Below, in pieces: positions 12,567 through 23,869 of a stretch of DNA of 64,000 nt (position 1 is the stretch's first letter; the number at the start of each line of letters is the position of its first letter). A model generated the notes under the pieces. That model ran no database searches. It had not been told where the DNA came from and saw nothing but the letters and a program-made list of their open reading frames with translations. This stretch comes from Terebella lapidaria. Taxonomy: Eukaryota > Annelida > Polychaeta > Terebellida > Terebellidae. A program made the position numbers and the translations under genes. The DNA lies in assembly GCA_949152475.1 (NCBI GenBank), contig OX424563.1, forward strand, positions 20,371,001 through 20,435,000, read 5' to 3'.

Positions 12567-13018
12567 ATAGAGCTCTATGTTCAATTGTTCATATGCTACG
12601 GTGCGGTGCGGGTGCGAGCCTCAGTATGTGCGATGCACTCAATAAACCCACTCCGTGTGATCCTATTTCACACTTCTTTTCATCATTTATATATATCCAA
12701 GCCTAAAAGTCTGTTTGTGTCACGAGGAGTCATACAGTTACAGTATCCAAGTTACAAGAGGAATTCAAGCATTGAATTCAATTTATACATAACATGTAGT
12801 ATAGTATATTCTCTCACAGTTCTCTCACAATAATAAACGATGATGACTGTATAGGCTTACAGGGTGAACGATCCACAGTTATCCATGCCCTGTACATATA
12901 TAGCATATGATATGAAATTAATACACACGTAGAACATATGTATATGGGTCTTGACATCACTGGTTCACAACAAATCGTCCACGATTTTATTCCACAACTC
13001 CATCATATTGTAAAAATT

Positions 13019-13235
13019 GTATGCGGGCCGCGGTGCGGTCCTACGCGGTGCGGTCCCACGCGGTCCTTTGACAAAAATTGAACCCTCACCGCAGCTGATA
13101 TCAGATTGCCCACCCACACCGCACCGCAGTCTCCAAACTTCAGGCCCGACCCGCACCGCACCACAATGTTGGAGTCAATGTCCGCCCCGCACCGCACCGC
13201 GGGCTACGGACCCGCGGCCCGCGCGAGCAAACCCG
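13019..13235. repeat. GC-rich GCGGTGCGG repeat block with inverted ends
   Basis: An abrupt GC-rich island in AT-rich DNA. It starts GCGGGCCGCGGTGCGG and ends with the inverted motif near 13200-13220 (CCGCGGGC, CCCGCGGCCCGC). Short open frames on both strands here are low-complexity Arg/Pro/Gly strings and are not genes. It looks like the terminal part of a hAT-like non-autonomous element. Confidence 0.45.
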
Positions 13236-13244
13236 CCCCGCGCA

Positions 13245-13362
13245 GAGCCTTATCAAGGCGCATGTGCCTATGAGGCAGAATTATAAATCCGCGTGTGCCC
13301 AAAAAGGCATTGTTTTATTTATAGGCGCATGTATGCGCCTGTATGCGCGGGAATACACTAGG
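13245..13362. mobile_element. Fragment related to the AGGCGCATGCGCCT hAT-like MITE
   Basis: Contains ATAGGCGCATGTATGCGCCT followed by GTATGCGCGGGAATAC, a diverged version of the end of the element at 48877-49811, plus several AGGCGCATG-like repeats. It lies 130 bp upstream of the SAM-gene start. Confidence 0.45.
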
Positions 13363-13495
13363 TCTAAACTAGATTCTAGATTTAACGTAAAATAAGATAA
13401 ATTTTCTCAGAACTAGATATATTAACACGTGACATCAACGCATGCGCTGATCCAGCAACCGCACGCGCTCATCACAAATCAAGTGTATCAGCAAG

Positions 13496-13589
13496 ATGGC
13501 AGACGAAAACGTGAATCAGTGGACATCGGCGGATGTTTTCAAGTATCTTGTTCAAAACTTTGGCCATGACATAGCGGAAACATTCAATC
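13496..13589 (+). CDS. Exon 1 of the SAM gene
   Basis: ATG at 13496 opens MADENVNQWTSADVFKYL and the exon stops at GTAAGT (13590), phase 1, 31 codons plus one base. W9, the ADVFKYL helix and FGHDIAETF match SAM-domain helices 1-2. No in-frame upstream ATG is better placed. Confidence 0.7.
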
Positions 13590-16500
13590 GTAAGTATACA
13601 TCAATATTTTTGTTAGGTAGATTCCGTGACGATTTTTAAAAAACGGTCATTATGTCTGATGATCCAAATCAAACGATAGCTGCAACACTCACACTGCGTT
13701 ACAAAGTTACCTTCCAATGAAAATCCCAAAGGAATGTGGTCGTCGGTGGTCGTCGCTATGGTCCGATAACCTATTGGCATGGCGTTGCGTCCGTCGTCCG
13801 TCGTCGTCGTCCGTCGTCGTCCACATTTTTATCTTTTTTGTTTACGGGCGAAATTTTCTGAAATTTCGCACAAAAATACTTAAAAATAATTCAAGAAGGA
13901 GGTATTTTTTAGTTTTTTGATTTTCGCATTTTTTTCAACATGGCGGCCGTTTTAGACGAAAAATGCCTGATTTTGGACTTTGGCGGCCATTTTCTCAAAA
14001 TCTGTTCAGTAACTTTTTTTCTTTTTGATACATAACACTTCTCATATGTACTCTTATGATGTCTATAAATTTCGTTGCGCTTGGATCGCTCGAAGTGGGC
14101 CATTTTGGCCCAAACTCGGCCCAAATGGGACTAACCCATGTTAAATTCTCCTATGTTTTATAATGGGACACATTATGCCTAATATCACACTTGATATTGA
14201 GATTAGAGACTAGCAATCAATTGTCGACCTATAGGAAATAATATATGCTGAATATTCTCGTGACCTTGAATTTGACCTCTGACCTCAGTTTCAAGGTCAG
14301 AGCACAAAATGGCTTATATCTCGCTTGATATAGACTCTACAGCTTAGGAATCAATTGTGGACATATAGGAAATGATATATGCTGAATATTCTCGTGACCT
14401 TGAATTTCACCTATGACCTCAGTTTCAAGGTCAGAGCACAAAATGGCTAATATCTCGCTTATTATCAACTCTACAGCTTAGGAATCAATTGTGGACATAT
14501 AGGAAATGATATATGCTGAATATTCGGATGACGTTGAATTTGACCTCCGACCTCATTTTCAAGGTCACAGGACAAAATGGCTAATATCTCGCCTGTTATC
14601 CACTTTACAGCTTAGCAATCAATTATGAACATATAGGAAATGATATATGCAGATTATTGTCATGACCTTGAATTTGACCTTTGACCTCATTTTCAAGGTC
14701 ACAGGACAAAATGGCTAATATCTCACTTATTATCGATTTCAAAGCTTAAGAATCAATTGTGGACATATAGGAAATGATATATGCTGAATATTCTCGTGAC
14801 CTTGATTTTGACCTCTGACCTCATTTCCAAGGTCCAAGGACAAACTGGCTCATATCTTGCTCCTCTATTGACTGTATGGCTTGGGAATCAATTGTGGACA
14901 TGATATAGAAAACGAAATACACTGAATATTTTGATGACCTTGAATTCGACCTTTGCCCCTTCATTTTCAAGGCCACAGCACAAAATTGCTAATATCTCTC
15001 TGATTATTGAATTTACAGCTTAGCAATCAACTGTGGACATGATGTAAGCTTAATGTTATATATGCTGAATATTCTCTTGACCTTGAATTCAACCAGTGAC
15101 CTGGCTAACATCTAAAATATCAAACATTGTCCGGTAACCTATCTTTGGCCCTTGGCCTAATTTTTAGTTCTCTGATTTTCGAAATTTTTTCAAAATGGCG
15201 GCCATTTTTTGACGAAAAACGACCAATTTCTGACTTTGGCGGCCCAAACTCGGCCCAAATGGGACTTTCCCATGTTAAATTCTCCTATGATTTAAAATGG
15301 GAGACAATTTTTCCAAATATCTCATTTAATAATGAAATTAGAGATTAGGAATCTATTGTGAACATATATGAATGATATATGCTGAATATTATCGTGACCT
15401 TGAATTTGATCTTTGACCTCATTTTCAAGGTCATAGGACAAAATTGCTATTATCATGAATATCTTCCCTGTTATTGAATTTATAGCTTAGAAATCAATTG
15501 TGGACATATGGGGAATAATACACATGTATGATGTATTTGTATACTGTATGTCCTTGTGACCTTGGTTTTGACCAGTTACTTTTTTTCAAGGTCAAAATGG
15601 CTAATATCTAAAATATAAAACCTATATTGTCCGGAAACCCATCTTGGCTTTTGTTCTATTTTTTGTTGTTTGAACCACAATAAAGGAGAATTAAACATAT
15701 ATTTACATTTACTTGTAGTGATACTTAAAAAAATGGACCAAGTTTGACCTCAATCCACACCTTTTGCTGTGGACCAATACGGCAATACTACTTTTAAACA
15801 ATAAAAGCTCTGATTTGACTGTTGTTCAAAGTGGAGAAGATTCTGTTTACCATGTGCACCATGTCTACACATACATTTCATTCATGTGAAAACATTTGTC
15901 AATATTTCAGTTGGGAAGACCAATGCCATATACTTGGCTTGCCAACAACAATAAACTGACCGAAAAACTTAGGGAGAGGAAACCCAACATCAAAATTATT
16001 CAACAGTTGCTAGTCTCGAGTTTCCTGCCAGGAAAAACTACATTGACACTCTCGAACTTGATGGCGAAGCAAAAGTGGCTAATATCATGGAGGCCTACCC
16101 TTGTTTCTCACAGGGGATACACGTACGTTACCTTGGTTACAATTGATTTCACATTTTCATCATAATATGATATTTCCCATCATTTAGTGAGCTAACAGGG
16201 ACATAATTAATAATGGTTTAAATCACCACCGTGGATAACTAGCATGTATGGGGGCCGATTACAGTAGTAGAGTCCATGGTGAACAATTTTCTCTTTGCTT
16301 CGGAGTGGTGTTTACGTATCTTTCACCAATGATCATCGTGTTTCCAGGTAGCAGATGAACTTCGCAGACATATCTCGAACACCAGCATTTCCTCAGAATT
16401 TGCATCGGAGTGTAAAGACCGATTTACCACAGTTGTCAACAACCTGTTTCTCTATGGCATGCCAGGAGTCATCAAACCAAAGTTCTACTCACAAGGTTTG

Positions 16501-18370
16501 CTCAGCAATGATCACTGATTGTGTTCAATTTTATTTGTTTTAAATTTTGTGTATCCCCGGAACAAAGTTCGGCGGATACTATGAATTTGTCATCGTCACG
16601 TCCGAGTCCGCTGTGGACACTTTCTTGCGAGCGCTCTACAGGTTGCAAATCTGAACCAATCTCGATAATTTTTCATGGAAACATATCTGATGGTAAGGTC
16701 TTGACACCTATTGATTTACGTTGCCATGGTGAACAAATTGGTCGATTGTCAAGGCATTTTGGATTTACTAGTGAGGCCTCCCCAATAGTTTTGTCCCCAG
16801 TCGAGAGAAATACATGCAAGTCCTTCAGGTCAGGAGTAGCAGATAGTTTTCTTCTGGCTATAACAGCAGTATTCTTGAAAAAGTTAGCATTGAGTTTGCT
16901 AATTAACTCCATTACTATCCAGAGTAAAAATAATTAAGCGCAGGAACTTCTATTAATGGAGTCAACAATACATGATTGTATTGTACTAATATTTATCAGT
17001 TAAAACTAGACGCTCTCCGGTCGCTGACGACCGCTGGGGTGTATCCCCCGTAGCCCTATCATCCCTGTCGCCTCCGAAATATAGACTCAAGCATCGAAAA
17101 TTGATGTTACCTTGTTTGATAATACGACCATTATTACAATACATGTACCATCAAATTTCTACTGACCAGAAATTCACCTTGGCTTACATGTACAATCTAG
17201 TGGGCAATTTCATTCCCAGCTAATTCCCCATTATTCAGATCCAGATTGACAATTGGTTATGATGGCAATTTGTTGCCTCTAACACATTTTGTTCTTTTTA
17301 TCTGTGATTATCATTTTGTGTCACTGATAAACTGGTCATTATCCTTGATCTATTGGGTATTATGGATGAACTTTGACCTTGACCTGAATTTTTCGCCGAG
17401 TCGGCATTTTTCGTTTTCGTTGATATTTCGGAAATGGTGCATTGTAGAGCAAACCGGACGTTATTTTCGGACTCGTTGAACTGGCCAAAGATGCCTAGAG
17501 GGTGTCAGGGATGACCTTTGACCTTGACCTTAAATTTTTTCGCCGAGTCGGCATTTTTCATTTTCGTCTATATCTAGGAAGTGGTGCTTCGTACAGCGAA
17601 ACGGGTTCGTCGCCCTGGATATTATAAATCAGTCTTAACATCGAAATTCCTCCAAGGCATCTTTAGGCCTTGACGTCTAGTTGTACATGCAAATTGTAAC
17701 CTAGATTTCACTGGTTTGTAATTTTTATTGTGTACAGTGCATATACAATTTGTAACTGCAATTTTACAATGTTAAAAGGTGAAAAAAATGTTTTGATTTC
17801 AGATGAAAAGGAGGAAACTGTTTGCTCCCTCCTTGTGCAAATACTGAGGCAGCGGCCTGGCAAAGCAGCAACATTCGTGGTTGCTCGTGATGTATGTTGC
17901 TTACAGACAGACACTGACAGCCTTACTCGACAAAAAAACAATTTTATTGCATTTTGCTTACCAGATCTATCGGCTTGAATCTGAGAAACACTATTTCTTA
18001 CTTTGACATAATGTGAAAGTGTCAACTTTTGTTTGTTTTTTTGTCGGGTGTAAATAACGAGTTACATGTGATGCAATACCATTGAGTACACTGTGTTTTG
18101 TTATTCAGCTTTATGTGTGCTCTTCCCATTCATTCACAGGGTGCCACAGATGTCCACAGTCTGGCAAAGTCGAACCATCCCAGATTGATCCTGACGGAAG
18201 AAACAATCATGATCTGTGGATTTGGACGCACTTTCGGCATTGTTCGCCGAACAGGGGGCTACTTTAAAGCAGTACTGATAATGATCGGTGTTTACTACTT
18301 TCATGTTGACCTATCCATCCAACCTCGGTGCCGCACTCCTGTTTTTGCAGGAGCAGGTCTTCTGCGATGA
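13496..18370 (+). CDS. Split host gene encoding a SAM-domain protein
   Basis: Exons recognised at 13496-13589, 15973-16122, 16348-16495, 17803-17891 and 18140-18370. The last four join without breaking frame: ...SQGIH to VADELRR (phase 0), ...KFYSQ to D-EKEETV (phase 1), ...VVARD to GATDV (phase 0). Exon 1 encodes NQWTSADVFKYLVQNFG, the first half of a sterile alpha motif. The exon with the rest of the SAM fold was not found; the 2.4-kb first intron is filled by repeats. The C-terminal part (Tyr/Phe-rich GVYYFHVDL near the end) recalls a family of invertebrate SAM proteins of unknown function. Role inferred: protein-protein adaptor, probably intracellular (no signal peptide). Dedicated transcript data would be needed for exon 2. 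Confidence 0.68.
13740..15660 (+). repeat. Intronic repeat D plus ~130-bp AAGGTCA satellite
   Basis: Begins with GCGTTGCGTCCGTCGTCCGT (about 13784), then a block with CAACATGGCGGCCGTTTT and ATTTTGGCCCAAACTCGGCC, then about seven ~130-bp tandem units (14230-15120) of the pattern GTGACCTTGAATTTGACCT ... TCAAGGTCA ... CAATTGTGGACATATAGGAA. A partial second element follows at 15127-15660. The same composite is found at 38840-39790 and, inverted, at 44804-45857. It fills intron 1 of the SAM gene. Confidence 0.7.
15973..16122 (+). CDS. Internal exon of the SAM gene
   Basis: Fifty codons, including RKNYIDTLELDGEAKVA and MEAYPCFSQGIH, ending at a GTACGT donor. The acceptor at ACTTAG (15972) has a CTGAC branch-like motif but a poor pyrimidine tract. 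A stronger-looking acceptor at 15910 (ATATTTCAG) leads to a different frame with stops in the frame needed, so the left boundary is uncertain. Confidence 0.6.
16348..16495 (+). CDS. Internal exon of the SAM gene
   Basis: Acceptor TTTCCAG, then VADELRRHIS and ECKDRFTTVVNNLFLYGM, ending KPKFYSQ plus one base before GTTTGC. Phases agree with both neighbouring exons. Confidence 0.68.
16540..17220 (+). repeat. Dispersed repeat inside a SAM-gene intron
   Basis: 16555-16690 (CCGGAACAAAGTTCGGCGGA onward) matches, on the other strand, 44235-44430. 17020-17190 (CCGTAGCCCTATCATCCCTG, then CTACTGACCAGAA) matches 42525-42640 and 43183-43300. So one composite repeat was pasted at both places. Frames in it are not conserved. 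Confidence 0.55.
17362..17620 (+). repeat. Two copies of a GACCTTGACCTNAATTTTTCGCC repeat
   Basis: Two units about 140 bp apart share TTCGCCGAGTCGGCATTTTT and a preceding TTTGACCTTGACCT. They lie in the intron before the 17803 exon. Confidence 0.55.
17803..17891 (+). CDS. Internal exon of the SAM gene
   Basis: Acceptor TTGATTTCAG; encodes EKEETVCSLLVQIL and RQRPGKAATFVVARD, ending at GTATGT. If the donor were ignored the frame would run to a stop at 17976-17978, giving a possible shorter isoform. Confidence 0.68.
18140..18370 (+). CDS. Last exon of the SAM gene
   Basis: Acceptor ATTCACAG; 76 codons plus TGA. Contains LAKSNHPRLILTEETIMI and a hydrophobic KAVLIMIGVYYFHVDL stretch, then GAGLLR and the stop. 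No AATAAA is obvious in the following 200 bp. Confidence 0.66.
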   Translation, partial: GATDVHSLAKSNHPRLILTEETIMICGFGRTFGIVRRTGGYFKAVLIMIGVYYFHVDLSIQPRCRTPVFAGAGLLR

Positions 18371-18519
18371 CCCGCACAGTAGCGATCGCACACCCGTCTA
18401 CAAGTCTATGGTTAAGAAGTATGAGAAATTTATAAGCCGGTGAAACTTGAGTCGCCGGCCTAGATCAGGGCATCAGGGGATACACCCATGCAGCCACAAA
18501 CGAATCTAGTTTTCAGGTT

Positions 18520-19180
18520 ACCGCACCTATGTTCCGACAACCTATTGCCGTCGCGTTGCGTCCGTCGTCCGTCTGTCCGTTCACATTTTTAGCTTACCGG
18601 CCCATATGGGCCAGTAGGCTATTGTCGTGGTTTTTCGTCCGTCGTCCGTCCGGCAAATAACTTTTTTTTTGTATTGATGAATTTCTCTGAAAATTTACTT
18701 GAACATTCCTTGGGCTAATATCCTGAGCTGTTTTATCGTTTTTTTTATTCAATCGTTTTTGCTCATTTGGCGGCCATTTTTACCGAGAAATGGGCAATTT
18801 TGGACTTTGGTGGCCATTCTCTCGAAAACTGTCTGATTAATTTTGAGATTTTTGTTTTGAAGGATTCCCCTAAATGTACCTCTATGATGTATATAAGATT
18901 CGTTGTCATTGAATCGCCGGTCTGCGTGTGGCAGCCATTTTGATTTTTTGACGGGTCGGTCAAACAATTTTCTTTTGTCCCGAAGCATGTCACTATCCAT
19001 TTTGGGTAATTTCCAGCATAAAAAAAATTCACCCTGTGAAAAATATTTTGCACTTTTCACCGACTTTTCCCTTCATAATATCTGATGTTTTATATTTATA
19101 TTTGGAAAATCAATACTCTGTGCAATTCTCATGATCAACCGGTAAGCTACAGCACCCTTGGTGCTATGTTTATCTTTAAA
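18520..19180 (+). mobile_element. Repeat D element with short inverted ends
   Basis: A CCGTCGTCCGTC leader (18555-18580) is followed by AGCTTACCGG (18590) and, at the right, by the inverted CCGGTAAGCT (about 19139-19148) and AGCACCCTTGGTGCT. Inside are ATTTGGCGGCCATTTTTACC and related blocks also seen at 13900 and 19280. Non-coding. Confidence 0.5.
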
Positions 19181-19189
19181 GTGTGCGAT

Positions 19190-20606
19190 CCGATCTTTCT
19201 AATAATTTGGGAAAAGATGCATCAAAATAATTCAAGGAGGAGGTAATTTTTAGTTTTTTGATTTTTCAATTTTTCTCAAAATGGCGGCCATTTTCGTTGA
19301 AAAACGCTCAATTTTGAACTTTGGCAGCTATTTTCTCAAAAACTGTCTGATCAGTTTTCAGATTTCTGTTTAAAAAGATTCTTCGTATGTACCTTTGAAT
19401 CGCCGGTCTTCGTGTGGGGGCCATTTTGAATTTTTGACGGATCGGCAAAAAAAAATGTTGTTTTCCCCAAATCGCATTATTATCCATTTTGGGCCATTTC
19501 TAGGCACATAAAAAATTGCACCCTTTGAAAAAAAATTTTCGGCAGGTCCGTCCGTCCGTCGTGGCAAATAACTTTTTTTACCTTGATGAATTCTTCTGAA
19601 AATTTACTAAAACATTCCTTGGGCTAATACCCTGAACTGCTTTTTTTTGTTTGTTTTTGTTTTTTATTGAATCGTTTTTGCCGATTTGGCGGCCATTTTT
19701 GTCGAAAAATGGTAAATTCTGGACTTTGATGGCCATTTTCTCAAAAACTGTCTGATCAGTTTTCAGATATTTGTTTCAAAAGATTCCCCTTATGCACCTC
19801 TATGATGTGTATGAGATTTGTTACTCTTGAATCGCCAGTCTGCGTGTGGCAGCCATTCGGTCCAAATCGCGTTACTATTCATTTTGGGTGATTTCATTCA
19901 AAGAAATTTTGGACTTGGAAAATTTTCACTGATTTTTCTCTTCATAATGGGGGCTGCCAAAACTGTACTCATAGAACGCTTTAGGATAGAGCTTATATAT
20001 TGGCATTTTCAAATGGGAATTCATATATGACGACCTGGTGGTGATCTTGAATTTGACCTTTGATAAGGTCAAAATAGCCTTTTTATGGTAAAAAAATGCC
20101 CAAATGTGCCTCTACAGATGAAATGCTTGTAGGTAGAGCTATGTTTGCATTATGGACATATAGAAGACCTACATGCCACAAAATAAAACCTTGAGCTTGA
20201 CCTCGGATGACCTTGAGTGCTAAATGTTTGGTGTGGAATGTGTAAATTGGCCTCAGCCGCTCAAACTATTGCACCTAGAGAGATATTATGTGCCAATACT
20301 TAGGCTCTATCTTGAAGAGTTCCAGGAGTTAACTCCACTATAAGCTCCCATTGTGAAGGAAAATTGGGTTATAGGATTGTTGCCTTTGAAATGACGGTCT
20401 GTAAATATATGTCATTAACGAAAAACAAACTTTCAAGATGTAACTTGAGTTCGTGTCATAGTCCATACAGAAAATGTGTGTTCGGCAACATTTACGAACA
20501 TATTTTGACAATGGTATAACAATTTATACTTCGGAAAATCGATACTCTGTGCAATTCTCATGATCTGCCGGTAAGCTACAGCACCCTTGGTGCTATGTTT
20601 TTCTTA
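19190..20606 (+). repeat. Further tandem and truncated copies of repeat D
   Basis: At least two more copies of the ATGGCGGCCATTTT block (19280, 19690), a CCGTCCGTCCGTCG run (19548) and a terminal CCGGTAAGCTACAGCACCC (about 20569), identical to the end of the preceding copy. 20040-20500 holds degenerate GACCTTGA-type sequence. Confidence 0.5.
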
Positions 20607-20952
20607 TGTTTGCAAAACAATATGCATGTACGTGTACGAATCCAACATACTGTATATCGGTCCTATAGAAGTATGGACCTTAATCAGGCCAAGGGTGCCA
20701 CGTCTTCGTTTAAGAACGTTAATTTGTATTTTGGCACATGGCATGTATAATGACAGTATAGGAGGTATTATATTCACGATTTTTGTATTGGTATAATATA
20801 TTATTGTATACTTTTTGAGATTTTTTTCACATTTGCACTTATTAGGATCAGCAGGGCCGGTATATTTTAGTTGTGGTTTTCTTGAAGTGTGACCTTACTT
20901 ACATTGCTACAGCAAGTAAAATAATGCTTTCTCAAACCAAGTGTGTACAATT

Positions 20953-21040
20953 CTCAATTTCAGAAGCCACCTGTTATTCCAAAACAAGAAAATAAGATTT
21001 ACTTTCTCACCAGAGGAGAATGGCTAGATTATTCACGGAA
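20953..21040 (+). CDS. Possible orphan exon
   Basis: Acceptor TTCTCAATTTCAG leads into KPPVIPKQENKIYF and TRGEWLDYSRK before GTGAGA. It has exon-like borders and balanced codons, yet I cannot tie it to the SAM gene (which already has its stop at 18370) or to a known domain. Confidence 0.22.
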
Positions 21041-21539
21041 AGTGAGATATTTTTTCCTACTTGTAGATATTTTCACTTACAGTGTCTTCTTGAATGCAGA
21101 TTGTGCTTTTCTTGAATGTAGAATATGTATTTTCTTGTTTCAAGTTCATTATTGTTCAGATAAGATAATTTTTTGACTTGTTTCAGGAAATAAAATCTTG
21201 ACCACTAAGAAGATTTTCTTGTTTTTGTTGGAAAAAATCTTGTGAGAAACTGTGATCTAGAAAAAAAATGGCTTGAAATTAGATTAAAAGTAGATCGAGT
21301 TATCTTGGTTGAATGCGTATATGCTCGTTTCTGGAAATAAAATCTTGAATTCTTGTAAATCATTCTATTCACAAGAAAATAAAATCCCTAAAAATTCCCA
21401 AAACTAGATTTTCTTAGGAATAATCGTTCGTATTTAGTTCTTGCATTAAGAAAATTAAGGCTTAAAAATTAGATTTACCACACTTGCTATTCTCCCAAGA
21501 TTTATTTTCTTTCTTGAAGTTTTTTTTTCTGAATCTCAG

Positions 21540-22096
21540 ATATTTTTTTTTACTGTGTGTGGCTGATCGGAAGTGGTCACGAAGATGTAATCGGCTTCAT
21601 ACGACGTTCAACTCCCGGAGTCGTTCCATCAGCTATTGCAGGTTTTGGGCATTTTGTTGCATTTCCAATGGCGACAGTATTGCTTCTTAGACACCATGCA
21701 ATGGTTCTATGGACGATAAAATCGGATGCCCGGTCTGTGATGACACATTTTTGCTCAGATCATCCTATACGCACATTGCTCCACCAAACTTGTAAGATTT
21801 GGTAGCGTTTGGATCGACAATTTGCCTAAAATTTTGCATGCCTGTTATATACCCCAGTGAGTACTGAAATATCACACCATAACTGGGAGTGGCTGAGTAG
21901 TGCAAATGCTCAAAGACGACCATCTACGTAACTGTTATCGCGTCGTAATTTGTCGCCAACAGAGCGAGTAAATGTGTCGCGACTTTTCCTTTGCACTATA
22001 TGAACAGTCACAAGGCTCGGATATTTTTAAATACCATTTAAAGTGATGCAAAAAAAGTATAGCCCAAATTCCAAATTGCGTTTCTTTTTTGGGTCA
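21540..22096 (-). mobile_element. DNA-transposon fragment with TGACCCAAAAAAGAAACGCA end
   Basis: Read on the minus strand it starts at 22096 with TGACCCAAAAAAGAAACGCA, an end-like motif also present in variant form at 10211. No transposase frame survives; the GC content is higher than in the flanks down to about 21550. Family uncertain (mariner/Tc1-like is a guess). Confidence 0.35.
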
Positions 22097-22099
22097 GTA

Positions 22100-22960
22100 A
22101 ACATAACGCTCATAAGTAGACCTCGGGTGTCTATCGTGAGCATATAGGAAGTCATACATAATGGATCTTTCTGTAATTCTGAAGTTAACCTCAGATGAAA
22201 CTCAGTACGGTCAACTCAATATGATCACATCTAACCTCTACATACAAATCGACTGCGGATAGAGCTTAGGTTTGTTTTATGTGCATATAATACTCACATA
22301 GTGGTGACCTTGTACTTGATCTCATATAACCTCAACTGGTAAATACTAAGATAAGTTCTGAACTGAAATGTCTACGCTGACCTCTGCAGACATTACTCTT
22401 TTATATGGCACTTGTAAATGTATTTATAGCATTATGAGTAACGGAAGGTGGCTCCTTTGGTGACATTGGATTTGACCTCAGATGCTTTGAGTGGCAAACC
22501 TCAATGTCAATTCTGACCTGAAATGTTTAACCGCCCTCCATAGACTTCATGCTTGTATGTAGATGTTAGAAATGTTTTCTGGACATGTATGAATACACGC
22601 ATGGTGGGTATTTTGGACAATGAAGTTGATCTCAGACGGCCTTATGTGGTGAATCTCTGGTTTTTAGTTTTTCTTTTCCATGTTCCCATTGGGAATTCAC
22701 GGAAGGCCTTGACTTCCACACTGGCATTATATGACACTGCGGTCACTTCGGGCAATTGTCAGCTGGCTTCACTGCACTGAGATGTTTTCAGAATTATATG
22801 GTTCATCGATCTTCGTTGCTTGCAGCAAATGTGCGTTCCATGGTTCAGCACTTTCAGTGGTGATGATTAATGAAGTGACAGGTAGCAGTTTCATAGTTAC
22901 GAATTGAAGATGACGTCCATGAGTTGTGTGGCCGAAAACGCGATAGATGGTACCCTTAAC
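22100..22960. other. Degenerate GACCTCAGAT-type repeats
   Basis: Several weak ~140-bp repeats containing TTGACCTCAGATG and GTAAATACTAAGAT-like segments, probably an old relative of the AAGGTCA satellite. No gene seen. Confidence 0.35.
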
Positions 22961-22967
22961 AAATAGG

Positions 22968-23330
22968 TCAAATCAGGAAGTGAATCCCTATATTTCCAAT
23001 GTTGACATTCTTAATCGTGTTCAATATATCCGGGGGCTTCAGAAAAAAAAACATAATTTCGCTGCACGGTGACCCCCACTGGTCCATGACCTTACTAACG
23101 TGGAGACCCAGCCTGTGCACACCATTGATATATTGCCATATACAACTGTTATGACCATTCGAAGTATTTATCAAATAGTTGCGTCCTGTAGGAATTGCTG
23201 AACAACCTTGACATTCTAAAAAAATACATACATTTAGCAACAGGAAAGGAAGAGGGGATTTACCCATAATGTTGTACTCGTCCCCTCTTTTAATGTATTT
23301 TTTGCACTCTGTACTAATAACTAACATAAC
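22968..23330 (-). other. Coding-like duplicated segment, copy 1
   Basis: Resembles 28960-29165 in the same orientation. The peptides share GDEYNIMGKSPLPF / GGEYHIMSKSPLPF and then a C-rich segment (SCIWQYINGV / RCICHYVDGV). Codon changes and indels between the two suggest decaying or fast-evolving exons rather than simple repeat DNA. Function not recognised. Confidence 0.35.
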
Positions 23331-23869
23331 GTCGTGAAATCAGCTAAGTGTAGAGAATATGCCCCACAAACTATGAACACCGATGAATAATCAAACATAG
23401 ACCATGTCATAACAGATTGTCAAATTTATCAGCGCTCATCCTCTCCATGAAAAATACATACATGTATATAGCAGTCTGACACAAACTCATCATTTTTTTC
23501 AATAGCTGATTTTTGTTGAGCTAAATGAACTGCATTTTTGGATAATTACCTTGAGTACTTATGTGGAAAAACAACATCGATTATTGCCTTCACAAATACC
23601 CCCTAAACACGACACACATTGTGAAATACACCTGTACATTTGGTCAATCGTCTGGGAACCATTATTTGTTGAAATTCATTATGGGAAACAAAATGTGAAA
23701 TAAATCTTATTGAACATCCTCGAATATCTTCACAGTTTGGTAGCTGCTAGAGACTGTATTGTGCACAAACTGCACAATTTTCTCCCCCGACCGCCCAGAC
23801 CACAGATGTCTCAATTGCTGTGGTTGTCTGCATTTTGATCTAGGATTTTTTTCAGAGGCGGGGGGTTGG

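Noticed and set aside
12965-13286. Overlapping Arg/Pro-rich frames on both strands
   Set aside because: They arise from the GCGGTGCGG repeat block, open in several frames at once because of composition.
22968-23330. 119-codon minus-strand gene
   Set aside because: Only part of it matches the copy at 28960-29165, with shifts between frames. I keep it as a coding-like segment but do not call a gene.
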